From assembly GCA_001577635.1 (NCBI GenBank), contig LSBP01000010.1, forward strand, positions 104,767 through 168,766: DNA of 64,000 nt, written 5' to 3'. The position numbers and the translations under genes were made by a program. The notes beneath the pieces were generated by a model. It saw only the letters and a program-made list of their open reading frames with translations. It was not told the DNA's origin and ran no database searches. The stretch comes from Halomonadaceae bacterium T82-2 (GTDB taxonomy: Bacteria > Pseudomonadota > Gammaproteobacteria > Pseudomonadales > Halomonadaceae). Positions 21,215 through 30,966 of this stretch are shown here, piece by piece. How positions within the stretch are numbered: the first letter of the stretch is position 1; each line of letters starts with the position of its first letter.

Positions 21215-23155
21215 TCAGGCTGCCGGACGAGCCACCAGCGAGCGGGTTTCCTCGCGCGCTTCGGTCAGGGCGACGCGGATCACGTCGCCAAGCTTGAAGC
21301 GTTCCTCGCCCTCGACCTGGATGCGGCCTTCCTTGTCGTCGATGACGACCTTGTCGCGGTCACTGTGAATCAGCGGCGCGGGCACGAAGGCAGTGGCGCC
21401 GTTGGCGGTCAGGCGCACGCGCATGCCGCCGCGGTTGATGGCCACGACCTCGGCTTCGAAGTCCTGCTGGGCCTGGGCGGCGGGCGTCAGGAAGCGCACG
21501 TAGAGCCAGTCCTTCACATCGCGCTCGGCCATGCGGTTGAGGCGCCGGCGCTCGGTGAGCTGCTCGGTGAGGGTGGCGCTGGCTTCGGCCGGCGCCTGCT
21601 CGCCCTTGAGCACACGCTTGATCAGGCGATGGTTGACCATGTCGCCGTACTTGCGGATCGGCGAGGTCCAGGTGGCATAGGCCGGCAGCCCCAGGCCGAA
21701 GTGCGGTCCCGGCTGCGCGGACATGCTGGTGTAGCCCTGGAAGCGACGCAGGCGGGCGTCCAGCCAGGCGTCGTCGCGGCTTTCCAGCTCGCGCTTGAGT
21801 TCGCGATAGCGCGGCAGCTCGGTGAGGGTTTCCCGTTCCACCTCGATCTGCTGGTTGGCCAGAAATTCCAGGGCGGCATCGGCCTTTTCCGGCTCGAAGG
21901 CGCGGTGCACGTTGAAGATGCCGTGACCGATGTGGGTCGCCAGCAGGTCGGCGCAGCAGGCGTTGGCGGCGATCATCGACTCCTCGATCATGCGATTGGC
22001 GATGCGCCGGCCCTCGATGCGAATATCGAGGACGTTGCCGGCGTCGTCGAGATCGAAGACGTAGTCGGGACGGTCCTTGTGCACCAGGGCGTGTTCGGCC
22101 CGCCAGGCCGCGCGGGCCTCGGTCAGCCTGGCCAGCGCCTCGAGCTGCGGTGCCACGGCGGCATCGGGCGCCCATTCGCCCTGGCCCTCGAGCCAGTCGG
22201 AGACGGTGTCGTAGACCAGCCGGGCGTGGGAGCGCACGGTGGCGGCGAAGAACCGATACTCGCCCAGGCTGCCGTCGGCGTCGACGTTCAGCGTGCAGGC
22301 CAGCGCCGACCGCTCCTCGCCTTCCTTGAGCGAGCACAGGTCGTCGGCCAGCACCTCGGGCAGCATGGTCACGTTCTGCCCCGGCAGGTAGACGGTGAAG
22401 GCGCGGGTCTGGGCCTCGAGGTCGGCGGCATGGCCCTCGGCGACGTAGGCGGTGGGGTCGGCGATCGCCACCGTCAGTCGCCAGCCGCCGTCCTCGCGGG
22501 TCTCGACGTGCAGGGCGTCGTCCATGTCGCGGGTCTTTTCCCCGTCGATGGTGAACAGCGGCCAGGCGGTGAGGTCTTCACGCTGAAGGCCTTCGTCGGC
22601 CTGTGTCCAGTCGTCGCCGGCTTCCGGCGAGGCCTGCTCCAGCGCGTGGCGTGCCAGCGTCACGCGCCAGGGCACCGCCGGGTTGTCGGACTTGGCGATC
22701 AGTTCGTCGATCTGGCCGAAGAAGCCGCGGTCATCGGGCTTGAGCGGGTGACGCACCAGTCGTGCCACCACCCAGTCGCCGTCGGCGATGCTGTCCTCGT
22801 CGAGGCCGCGCTTGATCCGTGATTTCACCACGTTGTTGATCGACGGATGGTCGGGAATCACCGCCAGACGTCCTTCGCGCTTCTGCACACGGGCGATGAA
22901 GCGCTCCAGCGACTGCTCGATCAGGCGCTCGGGTTCGACCGACTTCTTGTCGCCTTCCTCCTTGAGGACTGCCTCGACACGGTCGCCGTGGAGAACCTGC
23001 TTCATGGCGGGCGGCGGCACGAAGTAGGAGTCCCCGTCATCGGTCTCGAGGAAACCGAAACCACGGTCAGTGGCCTTGATTACGCCCTCGACGCGCGGGG
23101 TGTTTTCACGAATCTGTTGCTTGAGCTGCGATAGCAGCGCGTTGTTCTGCAGCAT
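21215..23155 (-). CDS. rnb: Exoribonuclease II
   Basis: RNase II degrades single-stranded RNA 3' to 5'. The 646-aa protein aligns over its full length with E. coli Rnb: N-terminal MLQNNALLSQLKQQIRENTP, cold-shock domain RVEGVIKATDRGFGFLETD, the RNB catalytic centre with clustered aspartates in FTIDGEKTRDMDDAL, and the S1 domain at the C-terminus (INRGGMRVRL). This distinguishes it from the longer RNase R. The ATG at 23155 has no clear ribosome-binding site (preceded by CCCCC). Monocistronic. Confidence 0.95.
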   Translation of the reverse strand: MLQNNALLSQLKQQIRENTPRVEGVIKATDRGFGFLETDDGDSYFVPPPAMKQVLHGDRVEAVLKEEGDKKSVEPERLIEQSLERFIARVQKREGRLAVIPDHPSINNVVKSRIKRGLDEDSIADGDWVVARLVRHPLKPDDRGFFGQIDELIAKSDNPAVPWRVTLARHALEQASPEAGDDWTQADEGLQREDLTAWPLFTIDGEKTRDMDDALHVETREDGGWRLTVAIADPTAYVAEGHAADLEAQTRAFTVYLPGQNVTMLPEVLADDLCSLKEGEERSALACTLNVDADGSLGEYRFFAATVRSHARLVYDTVSDWLEGQGEWAPDAAVAPQLEALARLTEARAAWRAEHALVHKDRPDYVFDLDDAGNVLDIRIEGRRIANRMIEESMIAANACCADLLATHIGHGIFNVHRAFEPEKADAALEFLANQQIEVERETLTELPRYRELKRELESRDDAWLDARLRRFQGYTSMSAQPGPHFGLGLPAYATWTSPIRKYGDMVNHRLIKRVLKGEQAPAEASATLTEQLTERRRLNRMAERDVKDWLYVRFLTPAAQAQQDFEAEVVAINRGGMRVRLTANGATAFVPAPLIHSDRDKVVIDDKEGRIQVEGEERFKLGDVIRVALTEAREETRSLVARPAA

Positions 23156-23255
23156 GGGGGAGTCGGTACGATTGGCGGGGAACGAAGGGCCACTATACGG
23201 ATTCGGGCCGCCGCCGCCAATTGTTGTCCAGACGACGACGGCCCGGCCCGACGAT

Positions 23256-23885
23256 TCAGGCGAGGGCGTCGGCCAGCTCGCGGCGGCCGTCGAGCAGGAT
23301 GTGCTCGCGGCGACGCTGGGTGCGGTCCTCGGCCAGATGCAGCAGGGCATGGGCCACGTTGGCGCGCGAGACGCGGTTGTCGCCGGCTTCTTCCAGCGAT
23401 GTCGCCAGGCGCTCGGTAGCTGCCTCGTCGGTCAGCCGGCCCGGCTTGAGGATCACGTAGGGCAGGCGGGCGGCCCGCAGATGCGCGTCGGCGGCGTGCT
23501 TGGCGGCCATGTAGGGGCGCAGCTTCCCGGGGGCGTCCAGCGGGCGTTCGGCACGCATGGCGCTGACCATCAGAAAGCGCGAAATGCCCAGCTCGGTGGC
23601 CATGTCGATGGCGCGCACGGCGCCGTTCAGGTCGATCAGCAGGGTCTTGTCGGGCCCGGTGTGTGGCCCCGACCCGGCGGCAAACACCACCTGGTCGCAG
23701 CCATAGAAGGCGTGGCGGATCGGCCCTTCCAGGTCGGCGATCACCGTGTCGATGCCGCGCTCACGAAACCAGGCCTGCTGATTGCTGTCGCGGATCATGG
23801 CCCGCACGGGGTGGCCGGCTTCTTGGGCCAGTTCACAGAATTGCCGGCCGATCTTGCCGTTGGCGCCGATGACCAGTGTCTTCAT
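23256..23885 (-). CDS. NAD(P)-binding atypical SDR protein
   Basis: The 209-aa protein has an N-terminal nucleotide-binding loop VIGANGKIG and the conserved second half with LMVSAMRAE and YVILKPGRLTDE. That matches the atypical SDR group (NAD(P)H-binding, YwnB/YtfG-like), which lacks a full Tyr-x-x-x-Lys site. The ATG at 23885 follows an excellent AGGAGG at 5 nt. Substrate unknown. It is divergent from fdsG across 376 bp. Confidence 0.82.
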   Translation of the reverse strand: MKTLVIGANGKIGRQFCELAQEAGHPVRAMIRDSNQQAWFRERGIDTVIADLEGPIRHAFYGCDQVVFAAGSGPHTGPDKTLLIDLNGAVRAIDMATELGISRFLMVSAMRAERPLDAPGKLRPYMAAKHAADAHLRAARLPYVILKPGRLTDEAATERLATSLEEAGDNRVSRANVAHALLHLAEDRTQRRREHILLDGRRELADALA

Positions 23886-24261
23886 GTCGACCTCCTGTCG
23901 GATGAGCATGGCGACCGGGCGGTGGTCGCCGCTGTTCCTTCGAGGTGCGGGCGACCGGCCGGGGAATCAAGGTCGAAGCGGCCGGGCCCGGTGTCGCACA
24001 GGGTCATGCCGTGTTCGTGCGCAAGGAAGTCCCGCACGGGAAACTGCCGCAGATTGGGCAAACACCGGTTACGCCCGGTGGTCCGTCGAGCCGGTCTGCG
24101 CGGTTCATCGGCCTTGCTGTGTCATCAACCTTGACGGTGACACCCTCGAGGCGGACACCGGCGTGCTATTTTCCAGAAAGCAGGCTCCCCGGGGCCGGCA
24201 ACAACGAAGAACGGCTATTCCCATGCTGGACGCCAATCACCGTGCCGATGAGGGCAACGCC
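23886..24261. other. Divergent intergenic region before fdsG
   Basis: No gene is supported in these 376 bases. A TTGACG at 24131-24136 could be a -35, but no -10 lies at a suitable spacing. An in-frame ATG at 24223 would extend FdsG but lacks a ribosome-binding site. I see no convincing sigma-54 or ANR site. Confidence 0.4.
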
Positions 24262-24768
24262 ATGACGTCACCCGGCTCGACCCAGCCGGTGGCCTGGACC
24301 CGGGCGTCGATTCAGCGCGAGGTGGATGCGCTGAAGGACGAACCCGGCGCCATGCTGCCGATCCTGCACGCCCTGCAGAACCGCTTCGGCCATGTGCCTG
24401 ACGCTGCGGTGCCGATCATCGCCGAGGCCCTGCGCTGCACCCGGGCCGAAGTGCACGGCATCATCAGTTTCTATCACCACTTCCGAACGCAACCGGCGGG
24501 CCGTCACGTCATTCAGGTCTGCCGCGCCGAAGCCTGTCAGGCGGTGGGGGCACGCCAGCTGGAGGCGCACGCCAAGGAGCGGTTGGGTGTCGACTACCAT
24601 CAGACCACCCGCGACAACGAGTTTACGCTCGAGCCGGTGTATTGCCTGGGCAATTGCGCCTGCGGCCCGTCCATTCGCGTGAATGACGATATCCACGGCC
24701 GGGTGACGGCGGAAAGACTCGACAGGCTGGTGGACGATCTCACCACGACGGTCGTGGAGGTGAAGTGA
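24262..24768 (+). CDS. fdsG: NAD-dependent formate dehydrogenase gamma subunit
   Basis: This 168-aa NuoE-like [2Fe-2S] protein carries the thioredoxin-fold cluster ligands CRAEACQAVG and CLGNCACGPS and the helical N-terminal domain (LPILHALQNRFGHVP). In soluble FdsABG(D) enzymes it relays electrons between the molybdenum subunit and the FMN subunit. The ATG at 24262 has GAGGG 7 nt upstream. Its stop overlaps the fdsB start (ATGA). Confidence 0.93.
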   Translation: MTSPGSTQPVAWTRASIQREVDALKDEPGAMLPILHALQNRFGHVPDAAVPIIAEALRCTRAEVHGIISFYHHFRTQPAGRHVIQVCRAEACQAVGARQLEAHAKERLGVDYHQTTRDNEFTLEPVYCLGNCACGPSIRVNDDIHGRVTAERLDRLVDDLTTTVVEVK

Positions 24769-26333
24769 TGAGCGTGACGATCTATGTGCCCTGCGATACC
24801 ACGGCGCTGGCGATGGGAGCCGACGACGTGGCGGTGCGCATCGAGGCGGCAGCACGGCGCGAGGGGCGTGACCTGACCCTGATCCGCAACGGGTCCCGGG
24901 GGCTCTGCTGGCTCGAGCCGCTGGTCGAGGTTGATACGCCGGCAGGGCGCGTCGCCTATGGTCCCGTCGAGCCGGAGGCGGTGGATGGCCTGGTCGAGGC
25001 CGGGCTGTTCGAGGGGCGGCAGACGCATCCGCTGGCCCAGGGGCCGACTGACGACATCCCTTACCTGAAACAACAGCAGCGCCTGACCTTTTCGCGTATC
25101 GGCATCACCGACCCGCTTTCCCTCGAGGATTACCGGGCGCATCGCGGCTTCGCCGGGCTGGCCCGGGCACTCAAGATGACGCCCCAGGCCGTCGTCGACG
25201 AAGTCAAGGCGTCCGGCCTGCGCGGGCGAGGCGGGGCGGCGTTCCCCACCGGCATCAAGTGGCAGACCGTCCATGACGAGCCTCAGGGGCAGAAATACAT
25301 TGTCTGCAATGCCGACGAGGGCGACTCCGGCACGTTCGCCGATCGGCTGGTCATGGAATGCGACCCCTACATGCTCATCGAGGGCATGGCCATCGCCGGG
25401 CTTGCCGTCGGCGCCACCCAGGGCTACATCTACCTGCGTTCGGAGTACCCGGTGGCGCACCGGATCTTCAACGAGGCCTTGCAGCGTGCCTACGCCGCGG
25501 GCTATCTGGGCGATGACATCCTCGGCAGTGGCCAGCGTTTCGAGCTGGAAGTCCGCCTGGGCGCCGGGGCCTACATCTGCGGCGAGGAGACGTCCCTGCT
25601 CGACAGCCTCGAGGGCAAGCGCGGCATGGTGCGCGCCAAGCCGCCGCTGCCCGCCATCAAGGGCCTGTTCGGACGGCCCACCGTGGTCAACAACGTGCTC
25701 TCGCTGGCCGCGGTTCCCTTCATCCTCGACCAGGGGGCGCAGGCCTATGCCGACTACGGCATGGGCAAGTCCCGCGGAACCGTGGCGCTGCAGCTGGCGG
25801 GCAACGTCAAGCGTGGCGGGCTGGTCGAGCTGGCCTTCGGCACCACGTTGCGCGAACTGATGGAAGACTTCGGCGGCGGTACCCGCAGCGGGCGGCCGCT
25901 CAAGGCCGTGCAGGTGGGCGGTCCGCTGGGGGCCTATCTGCCCGAGAGTCAGTGGGACAATGCCATCGATTACGAAGGCTTCGCGGCGTTCGGCGGCGTG
26001 GTGGGGCACGGCGGCGTGGTGATGTTCGACGATACCGTGAACATGGGCGAGCAGGCGCGCTTCGCCATGGAGTTCTGCAGCGTCGAGTCCTGCGGCAAGT
26101 GCACCCCCTGTCGGATCGGCGCGGTACGTGGCGTGGAGGTGATCGATCGTATTCGTGCGGGCACCGACAGCGACGCCAACCTCGAACTCCTTGCCGATCT
26201 CTGCGACACCATGGTGGACGGCTCGCTGTGCGCCATGGGCGGGATGACTCCCTTCCCGGTACAGAGCGTCATGCAGCATTTCCCGGACGACCTGCAACCC
26301 CGGCCAGGCCTGGCCGGAGGAGGCCAGCAATGA
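24768..26333 (+). CDS. fdsB: NAD-dependent formate dehydrogenase beta subunit (FMN/NAD-binding)
   Basis: The 521-aa NuoF-type diaphorase reduces NAD+. It has an N-terminal thioredoxin-like domain (about 1-90), the FMN/NADH-binding region SGLRGRGGAAFPTGIKW and GAGAYICGEETSLLDSLEG, and the [4Fe-4S] motif SCGKCTPCR. I prefer the ATG at 24768, which overlaps the fdsG stop as ATGA; a GTG sits one codon upstream. The 3' end overlaps fdsA in the same way, so the three subunits are translationally coupled. Confidence 0.94.
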   Translation: MSVTIYVPCDTTALAMGADDVAVRIEAAARREGRDLTLIRNGSRGLCWLEPLVEVDTPAGRVAYGPVEPEAVDGLVEAGLFEGRQTHPLAQGPTDDIPYLKQQQRLTFSRIGITDPLSLEDYRAHRGFAGLARALKMTPQAVVDEVKASGLRGRGGAAFPTGIKWQTVHDEPQGQKYIVCNADEGDSGTFADRLVMECDPYMLIEGMAIAGLAVGATQGYIYLRSEYPVAHRIFNEALQRAYAAGYLGDDILGSGQRFELEVRLGAGAYICGEETSLLDSLEGKRGMVRAKPPLPAIKGLFGRPTVVNNVLSLAAVPFILDQGAQAYADYGMGKSRGTVALQLAGNVKRGGLVELAFGTTLRELMEDFGGGTRSGRPLKAVQVGGPLGAYLPESQWDNAIDYEGFAAFGGVVGHGGVVMFDDTVNMGEQARFAMEFCSVESCGKCTPCRIGAVRGVEVIDRIRAGTDSDANLELLADLCDTMVDGSLCAMGGMTPFPVQSVMQHFPDDLQPRPGLAGGGQQ

Positions 26334-29233
26334 TCAACTACTTCGACCCGCGCCAGACCGCTCTCGATCCTGATCGTGTCTCAGTCGAGCGGGATCTGGG
26401 CACGCCGGCGCGGCTTTCCGCCACCGCCGTCGCCCTGACCATCGACGGCATGGAAATCAGCGTTCCGGAAGGCACGTCGGTGATGCGGGCGGCCGCCCTG
26501 GCGGGTGTCACCGTTCCCAAACTGTGTGCCAGCGACAATCTCGAGGCTTTCGGCTCCTGCCGGCTGTGTGCGGTGGAAATCGAGGGGCGGCGCGGCTATC
26601 CGGCTTCCTGTACCACGCCGGTGACCGAGGGCATGGCCGTCCATACGCAGACCGACAAGCTGGCCAGGCTGCGCCGCAACGTCATGGAGCTCTACATCTC
26701 CGACCACCCGCTGGACTGCCTGACCTGCTCGGCCAACGGGGACTGCGAGCTGCAGGACATGGCCGGCGCCGTCGGGCTGCGGGAGGTGCGCTACGGTTTC
26801 GAGGGAAAAAACCACCTGGACGCCGAGACGGACACCTCCAATCCCTACTTCAGCTTCGACCCCAGCAAGTGCATCGTCTGCTCGCGCTGCGTGCGTGCCT
26901 GCGAGGAGGTTCAGGGCACCTTTGCCCTGACCATCAACGGCCGGGGCTTCGACTCCAAGGTCGCGGCCGGACAGGACGAACCGTTCATGGATTCCGAGTG
27001 CGTATCCTGCGGTGCCTGTGTCCAGGCGTGCCCCACCGCCACGCTGATGGAAAAGAGCGTCATCGACCAGGGCGTGCCCGAACACAGCGTGATCACCACC
27101 TGTGCCTACTGTGGCGTGGGGTGCTCGTTCAAGGCCGAGATGAAGGGCGACAAGGTGGTGCGGATGGTGCCCTACAAGGGTGGCGACGCCAATCATGGTC
27201 ACTCCTGCGTGAAGGGGCGCTTCGCCTTCGGCTATGCCGAGCATCCCGACCGGATCCGCGAGCCGATGATCCGGGAGTCGATCGAGTCCCCGTGGCGTGC
27301 GGTGTCCTGGGAGGAGGCCATCGCCTTCGCCGCCGAGCGGCTCAAGGCCACCCAGGCCCGCCATGGTCGCGAGAGCATCGGCGGCATCACCTCGTCGCGC
27401 TGCACCAACGAGGAAACCTACCTAGTACAGAAGCTGATCCGGGCCGCCTTCGGCAACAACAATACCGATACCTGCGCCCGTGTCTGCCATTCGCCCACCG
27501 GCTACGGCCTGAAGACCACGCTGGGCGAGTCGGCCGGCACCCAGACCTTCGATTCGGTGATGAAGGCCGACACCGTGCTGGTGATTGGTGCCAACCCGAC
27601 CGATGCTCATCCGGTCTTCGCCTCGCAGATGCGTCGGCGGCTGCGCGAGGGAGCGACGCTGATCGTGGCCGACCCGCGCCGAATCGACCTGCTGGAAACG
27701 CCGCATGGCGGCCGCAGTCTGCACCTGGCCCTGAAGCCGGGCACCAATGTGGCGCTGGTCAATGCGCTGGCCCATGTGGTGGTCACCGAGGGGCTGGAGG
27801 ACCATCACTTCATCGAGCGTCGCTGCGAGCCCGAAGCCTATCGGGCCTGGCGCGACTTCATCCGTGATACGCAGCACTCGCCGGAAGCCCGGGAGGCGGA
27901 AATCGGTGTACCTGCTGAACGGGTCCGCGAGGCCGCGCGGGCCTACGCCGGCGCCGGCAATGCGGCGATCTACTATGGTCTGGGCGTGACCGAGCACAGC
28001 CAGGGGTCAACCATGGTCATGGGTATCGCCAACCTGGCCATGGCCACCGGCAACCTCGGTCGCGAGGGCGTCGGCGTCAACCCGCTGCGCGGCCAGAACA
28101 ACGTGCAGGGATCCTGCGACATGGGCTCCTTCCCGCACGAGCTGGCGGGCTACCAGCACGTGGCCGACTCGGTGGTGCGCGGGCGTTTCGAAGCGGAGTG
28201 GGGCGTGACACTGGACGACGAGCCGGGACTGCGCATTCCCAACATGTTCGACGCCGCGGTGGCGGGCACCTTCAAGGCGCTCTACGTGCAGGGCGAGGAC
28301 ATCGTGCAATCCGATCCCAACACCCAGCATGTGGAAGCGGCGCTGTCCGCGCTGGACTGCCTGATCGTGCAGGATATCTTCCTCAACGAGACGGCCAAGT
28401 ACGCGCACGTGCTGCTGCCGGGGTCGACCTTCCTCGAGAAGGACGGCACCTTCACCAACGCCGAGCGACGCATCAACCGCGTGCGCCGGGTGATGCCGCC
28501 GCTGGCCGGAAAGGCGGACTGGGAAGTCACCATGGACCTGGCCAACGCCCTGGGCTATCCGATGCACTATCGGCATCCCGCCGAGATCATGGACGAGATC
28601 GCGCGGCTGACGCCGACCTTCGCCGGTGTCAGCTACAAACGGCTGGATGAACTGGGCAGCATCCAGTGGCCCTGCAACGAGGCGCATCCGGCGGGAACGC
28701 CGACCATGCACGAGGACGAATTCCCGATCGGCAAGGGCCGCTTCGCCATCACCGAGTATGTGGCCACCGACGAGCGTTCCAGCCGCCGCTATCCATTGCT
28801 GCTGACCACTGGGCGCATCCTGTCGCAGTACAACGTCGGTGCGCAGACGCGGCGGACCGCCAACAGTGCTTGGCACGCCGAGGATGTACTGGAGATCCAT
28901 CCCGACGATGCCGAGATGCGGGGCATTGCGGATGGCGACTGGCTGGGCATCACCAGCCGGGTCGGCCAGACGGTGCTGCGCGCCAGGGTGAGCGAGCGGA
29001 TGCCGCCGGGCGTGGTCTATACCACTTTCCACCATCCCGGCAGTGGCGCCAACGTGATCACGACCGACAACTCCGACTGGGCCACCAATTGCCCGGAATA
29101 CAAGGTGACCGCCGTCCAGGTGGAAAAGGTTTCGCAGCCGTCGGCGTGGCAGCGGCATTTCGCCGACTTTGATCAGCGTCAGCATGCCTATCTGGAAGGC
29201 GTGTCGGTCGATCCGGCGGCGCCCGTCAAATAG
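26330..29233 (+). CDS. fdsA: NAD-dependent formate dehydrogenase alpha subunit (Mo-bis-MGD, Fe-S)
   Basis: The 967-aa catalytic subunit oxidises formate to CO2 in the cytoplasm. It has an N-terminal NuoG-like part with [2Fe-2S] (C66, C77, C80, C94), a His-Cys3 cluster region (SDHPLDCLTCSANGDC), two ferredoxin [4Fe-4S] motifs (CIVCSRC, CVSCGAC), then the molybdopterin domain with its own cluster CAYCGVGCSF. The Mo ligand is cysteine (C386 in ARVCHSPTG, codon TGC), not selenocysteine. The start overlaps fdsB by four bases. Confidence 0.95.
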   Translation: MINYFDPRQTALDPDRVSVERDLGTPARLSATAVALTIDGMEISVPEGTSVMRAAALAGVTVPKLCASDNLEAFGSCRLCAVEIEGRRGYPASCTTPVTEGMAVHTQTDKLARLRRNVMELYISDHPLDCLTCSANGDCELQDMAGAVGLREVRYGFEGKNHLDAETDTSNPYFSFDPSKCIVCSRCVRACEEVQGTFALTINGRGFDSKVAAGQDEPFMDSECVSCGACVQACPTATLMEKSVIDQGVPEHSVITTCAYCGVGCSFKAEMKGDKVVRMVPYKGGDANHGHSCVKGRFAFGYAEHPDRIREPMIRESIESPWRAVSWEEAIAFAAERLKATQARHGRESIGGITSSRCTNEETYLVQKLIRAAFGNNNTDTCARVCHSPTGYGLKTTLGESAGTQTFDSVMKADTVLVIGANPTDAHPVFASQMRRRLREGATLIVADPRRIDLLETPHGGRSLHLALKPGTNVALVNALAHVVVTEGLEDHHFIERRCEPEAYRAWRDFIRDTQHSPEAREAEIGVPAERVREAARAYAGAGNAAIYYGLGVTEHSQGSTMVMGIANLAMATGNLGREGVGVNPLRGQNNVQGSCDMGSFPHELAGYQHVADSVVRGRFEAEWGVTLDDEPGLRIPNMFDAAVAGTFKALYVQGEDIVQSDPNTQHVEAALSALDCLIVQDIFLNETAKYAHVLLPGSTFLEKDGTFTNAERRINRVRRVMPPLAGKADWEVTMDLANALGYPMHYRHPAEIMDEIARLTPTFAGVSYKRLDELGSIQWPCNEAHPAGTPTMHEDEFPIGKGRFAITEYVATDERSSRRYPLLLTTGRILSQYNVGAQTRRTANSAWHAEDVLEIHPDDAEMRGIADGDWLGITSRVGQTVLRARVSERMPPGVVYTTFHHPGSGANVITTDNSDWATNCPEYKVTAVQVEKVSQPSAWQRHFADFDQRQHAYLEGVSVDPAAPVK

Positions 29234-29294
29234 CAACGATCCGTGTGCCCGCCGGCGTCGCGTGGCGCCGGCGGGCGAGGCAGGAGGATTCACG

Positions 29295-29531
29295 ATGCAC
29301 GATGCGCAGTTGCAGCATTTGATCAAGATGGTCAACCAGATCGCCGCCAATCAGCCTTCCGGCGACAACGGTGCCGAGGAGCGCGTGGCGATGCACCTTC
29401 AGAAGTTCTGGGCGCGTGGCATGAAGCAGCAGATCATCGACTACGCCGACCAGGACGGCACGGCGTTGTCACCGCTGGCCCGTCAGGCGGTGGCTCGGCT
29501 CAAGGCCCTGCGGCAGGCAAAGGCGGGGTAG
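29295..29531 (+). CDS. fdsD: Formate dehydrogenase delta subunit
   Basis: The 78-aa protein has the FdsD pattern (LIKMVNQIAANQ, KFWARGMKQQIIDYA, LSPLARQAVARLK). FdsD associates with soluble molybdenum formate dehydrogenase and is needed for its maturation or stability in related bacteria. AGGAGG lies 9 nt before the ATG. It follows fdsA by 61 bp. No fdhD/fdsC gene lies between them or follows, unlike many fds operons. Confidence 0.88.
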   Translation: MHDAQLQHLIKMVNQIAANQPSGDNGAEERVAMHLQKFWARGMKQQIIDYADQDGTALSPLARQAVARLKALRQAKAG

Positions 29532-29598
29532 CGGGCCCGACAGGGCGACGGGTTTTGCGGTAGCCTGTGGCCCTGTTCGTCAGCCACCAGGATGTCCG

Positions 29599-30399
29599 AT
29601 GGATTCCCACCTGATTGTCACGGATCTCGACAATACCCTGCTCGATGATACCCACGCGCTCGACCGCTTCACCATCGACACCTTCCGGGAGCTGGATGCC
29701 CGAGGGCACCACATTGCGCTGGCGTCGGGACGCCATTACCACGACATTGCCGCCTTTCGCCGCCATCTGGGCGTTCCCGCCTACATTCTCAGCACCAACG
29801 GCGCCCACCTGTACGCGCCGGACGATACCCTGATCGCCGAACAGTGGGTGCCGGCCGCACAGGTGCGCCGGCTGGTCGACATGCCGCGTGAGGCGGACGT
29901 CCGGCTCAACTTTTACACCCGCGATGCCTGGCTGATCGATGCGCCGGCACCGGAGCTGCTGGTGCTGCATGCCAGTACCGGCTTCGGTTACCGGGTCGCC
30001 GATCTGGCGGCGCACGATGGCGAAGGCGTCGGCAAGGTGCTGTGCATCGGCCGGCCCGAGTCGCTGGCGCGCCTGGAAGCCGCCATTCGCGATGCACTGG
30101 GCGAGGCCCTGCATGTCACCTACTCGATGGCCGATTCGCTGGAGATCATGGCCGCAGGGGTCAACAAGGGCACGGCCCTGCAACGGCTGCTGGCCCATCT
30201 GGCGCTGCCCGCCGAGCGCTGCCTGGCCTTCGGCGACAATCTCAACGATACCGAGATGCTGGCGCTTGCCGGGCATGCCTTCGTCATGGACAACGCCCAT
30301 CCGGCGCTGACAGGGCATGTGCCGCATGCCGAACGGATCGGTCACCACCATCCGGATGGTGTCGCCCGGCGGCTGCGGGATTTCTTCGCGCTTGATTGA
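29599..30399 (+). CDS. Cof-type HAD-IIB family phosphatase
   Basis: The 266-aa protein has the HAD nucleophile motif DLDNTLLDD (D9, D11), motif II in ALASGRHY, the lysine in GVNKGTALQRLL and the acidic motif FGDNLNDTEML, with an alpha/beta cap between motifs II and III (type IIB). Such enzymes dephosphorylate small sugar or cofactor phosphates; substrate not predictable. It lies 67 bp after fdsD and may be read with it. Confidence 0.88.
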   Translation: MDSHLIVTDLDNTLLDDTHALDRFTIDTFRELDARGHHIALASGRHYHDIAAFRRHLGVPAYILSTNGAHLYAPDDTLIAEQWVPAAQVRRLVDMPREADVRLNFYTRDAWLIDAPAPELLVLHASTGFGYRVADLAAHDGEGVGKVLCIGRPESLARLEAAIRDALGEALHVTYSMADSLEIMAAGVNKGTALQRLLAHLALPAERCLAFGDNLNDTEMLALAGHAFVMDNAHPALTGHVPHAERIGHHHPDGVARRLRDFFALD

Positions 30400-30446
30400 A
30401 CTCGCGATCGGTCCGGGCCGCGTATGGCCGACGTGCCAAGTGTCGG

Positions 30447-30470
30447 GCCGATGCCCGGACGGGCATCGGC
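30447..30470. terminator. Hairpin between convergent HAD and uspA genes
   Basis: GCCGATGCCC and GGGCATCGGC form a perfect 10-bp stem with loop GGAC. There is no T-tract, so it is a weak terminator candidate for either convergent gene. Confidence 0.4.
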
Positions 30471-30486
30471 ACGGGGGAGGCCGCCG

Positions 30487-30927
30487 TCAGTGAACGGTGA
30501 CGACGTGGCAGGCCGCGGCGTGAGAGACCTTGTGGGAGACGCTGCCGACCACCAGCCCACGAATGTCGCTGAGTCCGCGGCTGCCCATGACGATCATGTC
30601 GGGCTTGGTGCGCTGGGCTTCGTCGAGAATCACCCGCGTGGGGTCGCCCTGGCGCACGTTGCCGTCGACATCGGTGATGCCCTGTTCCCGGGCGGCCTGC
30701 AGGGCGGCTTCGAGCATGTCATGGCCGGCGCGTTCGACCTCCGCCTCGGAAGCTTCCATGCGTGCCGCGCCGACGCCCCAGACCAGCAGGGTGTCATGAG
30801 CGAGCTGTTCCGGCACGTGCAGGACATGCACTGTTGCCTGATCGGCCCGGGCGATCTTGCAGGCCAGTTCCAGCGCCAGCCTGGCCGCCTCCGAGCCGTC
30901 AACGGGTACCAGTATCGTCTTGACCAT
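30487..30927 (-). CDS. Universal stress protein, UspA family (ATP-binding type)
   Basis: The 146-aa single-domain Usp begins MVKTILVPVDGSEAARLAL and has the ATP-binding signature G-2X-G-9X-GS (G115, G118, G128, S129). These cytoplasmic proteins accumulate under stress, starvation or low oxygen. A near-perfect FNR/ANR palindrome with a correctly spaced -10 lies upstream, suggesting anaerobic induction. It is downstream of ycjF but probably has this separate promoter. Confidence 0.92.
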   Translation of the reverse strand: MVKTILVPVDGSEAARLALELACKIARADQATVHVLHVPEQLAHDTLLVWGVGAARMEASEAEVERAGHDMLEAALQAAREQGITDVDGNVRQGDPTRVILDEAQRTKPDMIVMGSRGLSDIRGLVVGSVSHKVSHAAACHVVTVH

Positions 30928-30966
30928 GTTTTCCCCCGATAGAGTCGTGGTACGAGACTTTCACTC

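Noticed and set aside
23886..24261. Degraded gene between the SDR and fdsG
   Set aside because: Short open frames on both strands show no recognisable motif or start signal.
27470..27500. Selenocysteine in the formate dehydrogenase active site
   Set aside because: Residue 386 is encoded by TGC (Cys) and there is no in-frame TGA.
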